This document shows positions 4,387 to 5,894 of a DNA stretch of 5,894 nt, in pieces (position 1 is the stretch's first letter; each line of letters starts with the position of its first letter). The notes under the pieces are model-generated. The model was not told the origin of the DNA. It was given only the letters and a program-made list of their open reading frames with translations, and did no database searches. This DNA comes from an uncultured Verrucomicrobiota bacterium. GTDB taxonomy: Bacteria; Verrucomicrobiota; Verrucomicrobiia; Limisphaerales; UBA1096. The stretch lies in contig CAJWPV010000108.1 of NCBI GenBank assembly GCA_913045395.1, forward strand, positions 1 through 5,894, in the 5' to 3' direction. The translations under genes were made by a program, and so were the position numbers.

Positions 4387-5877
4387 ATGCCAAATACAGT
4401 AAATGAAGCACTGGTCCGCGACGTGATTGAGGACGTGCTTGGCCGCCTGGGCGGCAGCACGACGATCGTTGCTCCAATGCCCACGGCCACGCCGGCCGGC
4501 GACAACGGATCGTGCAGTTGTCAGGCCAAGGACAGCGGTGGCAGGGATTTTGGTGTTTTCCAGACCGCCGACGAGGCGTGCGATGCCGCGGCCAAGGCGT
4601 TTCAGCAACTACGCGGGCAGGGTGTCGAGGCACGCCGCAGAATCATCGAAATCGTCAAGAGCCTTTGCGAGGACAACGACGAAGAGTGGGGCCGCATCGA
4701 GCTGGAGGAAACGAAGATTGGCCGGCTCGATCACAAGATCCAGAAGCTTCAAATTATCCGCGATGTGCCGGGTGTCGAGTGGCTGCGGCCGGACGGGCGC
4801 AGCGGTGACCACGGTATCACGCTTGAGGAGTTCACGCCGTTCGGCGTCGTCGGTGCGGTGACACCCTCGACCCACTCAATCCCGACCCTGGCCGGCAACA
4901 TCGTCAACATCGTCGCCGCCGGCAACGCGGTGGTGTTCAACGCGCATCCGGCGGCCAGCCGCTGCGCCGCAATGGCGGTACGCAAATTCAACGAGGCGAT
5001 TCATCGTGCCATTGGTATCGAGAACATTGCCTGCATCATCGAGCAGCCAACGCTCGAGTCGTTCGGGGAAATGTGCTCGAACGAAAACGTGCGCCTGCTC
5101 TGCGTGACTGGCGGGCCGGGCGTGGTGGACGCTGCGATGAAGACCGGCAAGCGTGCCATCTGCGCCGGGCCGGGCAACCCGCCGGTGCTCGTGGACGACA
5201 CCGCCGACATCGACCGCGCCGCCCGTTGTGTCGTGGAGGGCGCTGCTTACGACAACAACCTACTCTGCATTGGCGAGAAGGAGGTCTTCGTGCTGGATAG
5301 TGTCGCCGATGCGTTCATGTCCGCGCTGGAGAAGCATGCCGCCGTGCGTTTGAACGGGTCGCAACTCGATGCGCTGACGCAGGCCGCATTTGTGTTTCAG
5401 GAAGGGCAGGGCGCCGGTTGCGGCCACGCAGCCACGAACAAGGATTTTATTGGAAAAGATGTCCCGGTGTTGGCGCAGGCCGCCGGCGTGAATGTGTCAA
5501 GCGGTGTACAGCTATTGTTTGCCGAGACGGATGCGAACCACCTGTTTGTCAATGAGGAACAGATGATGCCGATGCTGCCGATCGTCCGTGTCTCCAGCGT
5601 GGAGGAGGGTGTCGAGGCGGCCTTAAAGGCCGAGCACAACTACCGCCACACGGCGATCATTCACTCGCACGACGTGAACAATATGACCGCCATGGGCCGC
5701 GCGCTAGACACGACGTTGTTCATCAAGAATGGGCCGAGCATGGCCGGGCTGGGCCTGGGCGGTGAGGGGTACCTGAGCTTTTCCATCGCCACGCCGACCG
5801 GCGAAGGCGTAACTAATCCGCGGACGTTTACCCGTGTGCGCCGCTGCGTGATGGTCGATAACTTGAGGATTTACTGA
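4387..5877 (+). CDS. CoA-acylating aldehyde dehydrogenase with encapsulation peptide
   Basis: This enzyme oxidises an aldehyde with NAD+ and CoA to an acyl-CoA and is a core BMC enzyme of the PduP/EutE type. The 496-residue protein starts with an amphipathic helix (VNEALVRDVIEDVLGRLG, 5-22) and a flexible Ala/Pro/Gly linker to about residue 52, the usual encapsulation tag. The catalytic domain follows: TPSTHSIPTLAGNI from residue 159, AAGNAVVFNAHP near 177-188 (cofactor binding), VTGGPGVVDAAM from 240, and the nucleophile C294 in NNLLCIGEKE. It lacks the general-base glutamate pattern of hydrolytic aldehyde dehydrogenases, as expected for the acylating class. The C-terminal GGEGYLSFSIATPTGEG is also typical. 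In the PVM context the substrate is probably lactaldehyde from fuculose- or rhamnulose-1-phosphate cleavage; the aldolase is not in this window, so this is inferred. The leader is A-rich with no Shine-Dalgarno site. Confidence 0.95.
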   Translation: MPNTVNEALVRDVIEDVLGRLGGSTTIVAPMPTATPAGDNGSCSCQAKDSGGRDFGVFQTADEACDAAAKAFQQLRGQGVEARRRIIEIVKSLCEDNDEEWGRIELEETKIGRLDHKIQKLQIIRDVPGVEWLRPDGRSGDHGITLEEFTPFGVVGAVTPSTHSIPTLAGNIVNIVAAGNAVVFNAHPAASRCAAMAVRKFNEAIHRAIGIENIACIIEQPTLESFGEMCSNENVRLLCVTGGPGVVDAAMKTGKRAICAGPGNPPVLVDDTADIDRAARCVVEGAAYDNNLLCIGEKEVFVLDSVADAFMSALEKHAAVRLNGSQLDALTQAAFVFQEGQGAGCGHAATNKDFIGKDVPVLAQAAGVNVSSGVQLLFAETDANHLFVNEEQMMPMLPIVRVSSVEEGVEAALKAEHNYRHTAIIHSHDVNNMTAMGRALDTTLFIKNGPSMAGLGLGGEGYLSFSIATPTGEGVTNPRTFTRVRRCVMVDNLRIY

Positions 5878-5879
5878 GT

Positions 5880-5894
5880 ATGCGCCTGGCACGA
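5880..5894 (+). CDS. Start of a second BMC-P (EutN/CcmL-type) gene, cut by the window edge
   Basis: ATG at 5880, only 2 nt after the dehydrogenase stop, begins Met-Arg-Leu-Ala-Arg. This matches the usual opening of EutN/CcmL vertex proteins and parallels MFLARV of the gene at 4015. Only five codons are visible, so the call rests on this opening, the tight spacing and the known presence of several BMC-P genes in such loci. Confidence 0.55.

Noticed and set aside
4202..4633. Minus-strand open frames under BMC-P and the dehydrogenase start
   Set aside because: Low-complexity Arg/Pro-rich translation opposite confident genes.
1..5894. tRNA, rRNA, CRISPR array, insertion sequence or transposase
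   Set aside because: I saw no repeat-spacer pattern, transposase motif, terminal inverted repeats or tRNA-like sequence on either strand.

Overview
The window holds the regulatory end and first part of a bacterial microcompartment (BMC) operon of the type described in Planctomycetes and Verrucomicrobia (PVM-type). These compartments are known to process lactaldehyde released from L-fucose and L-rhamnose. The assignment rests on the gene set: a DeoR-type regulator transcribed divergently from PduL phosphotransacylase, three BMC-H shell genes, an acetate-kinase-family gene, BMC-P (EutN/CcmL) vertex genes, and a CoA-acylating aldehyde dehydrogenase with an encapsulation helix. The host is probably in the Verrucomicrobiota/Planctomycetota group. 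Several genes have A-rich leaders without a Shine-Dalgarno site, which fits Verrucomicrobiota, but nothing here fixes the species.

Layout. Positions 1-204 hold a broken remnant: the start of a Tat-exported protein, frameshifted and soon stopped. Positions 205-298 hold no gene I can support. A DeoR-family repressor gene lies on the minus strand (299-1090). A short divergent control region (about 1076-1150) carries a TTGACA box inside a perfect inverted repeat, the best operator candidate in the window. Everything after it is on the plus strand in one tight run: pduL (1151-1828), BMC-H 1 (1855-2145), BMC-H 2 (2173-2451), acetate-kinase-like (2486-3676), BMC-H 3 (3712-4002), BMC-P (4015-4338), aldehyde dehydrogenase (4387-5877), and the first five codons of what looks like a second BMC-P gene (from 5880). 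Gaps are 2 to 48 nt and no terminator is visible, so this is most likely one operon running off the right edge.

How the genes work together (inference from the family). A sugar-phosphate aldolase, not in this window, would supply lactaldehyde. The aldehyde dehydrogenase makes lactyl-CoA, PduL exchanges CoA for phosphate, and the kinase takes the acyl phosphate to lactate with ATP formation. BMC-H hexamers form the shell facets and BMC-P pentamers cap the vertices. Both PduL and the dehydrogenase carry an N-terminal amphipathic helix plus linker that would place them inside the shell; the kinase has none. The DeoR protein would respond to a sugar phosphate.

The overall system is a known type. 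The most unusual points are the kinase, in which two acetate-kinase active-site residues are replaced (Arg to Lys, Asp to Glu) along with other changed signature positions; three BMC-H paralogues with three different pore loops; and a near-duplicate T-tract spacer in front of two of the BMC-H genes.
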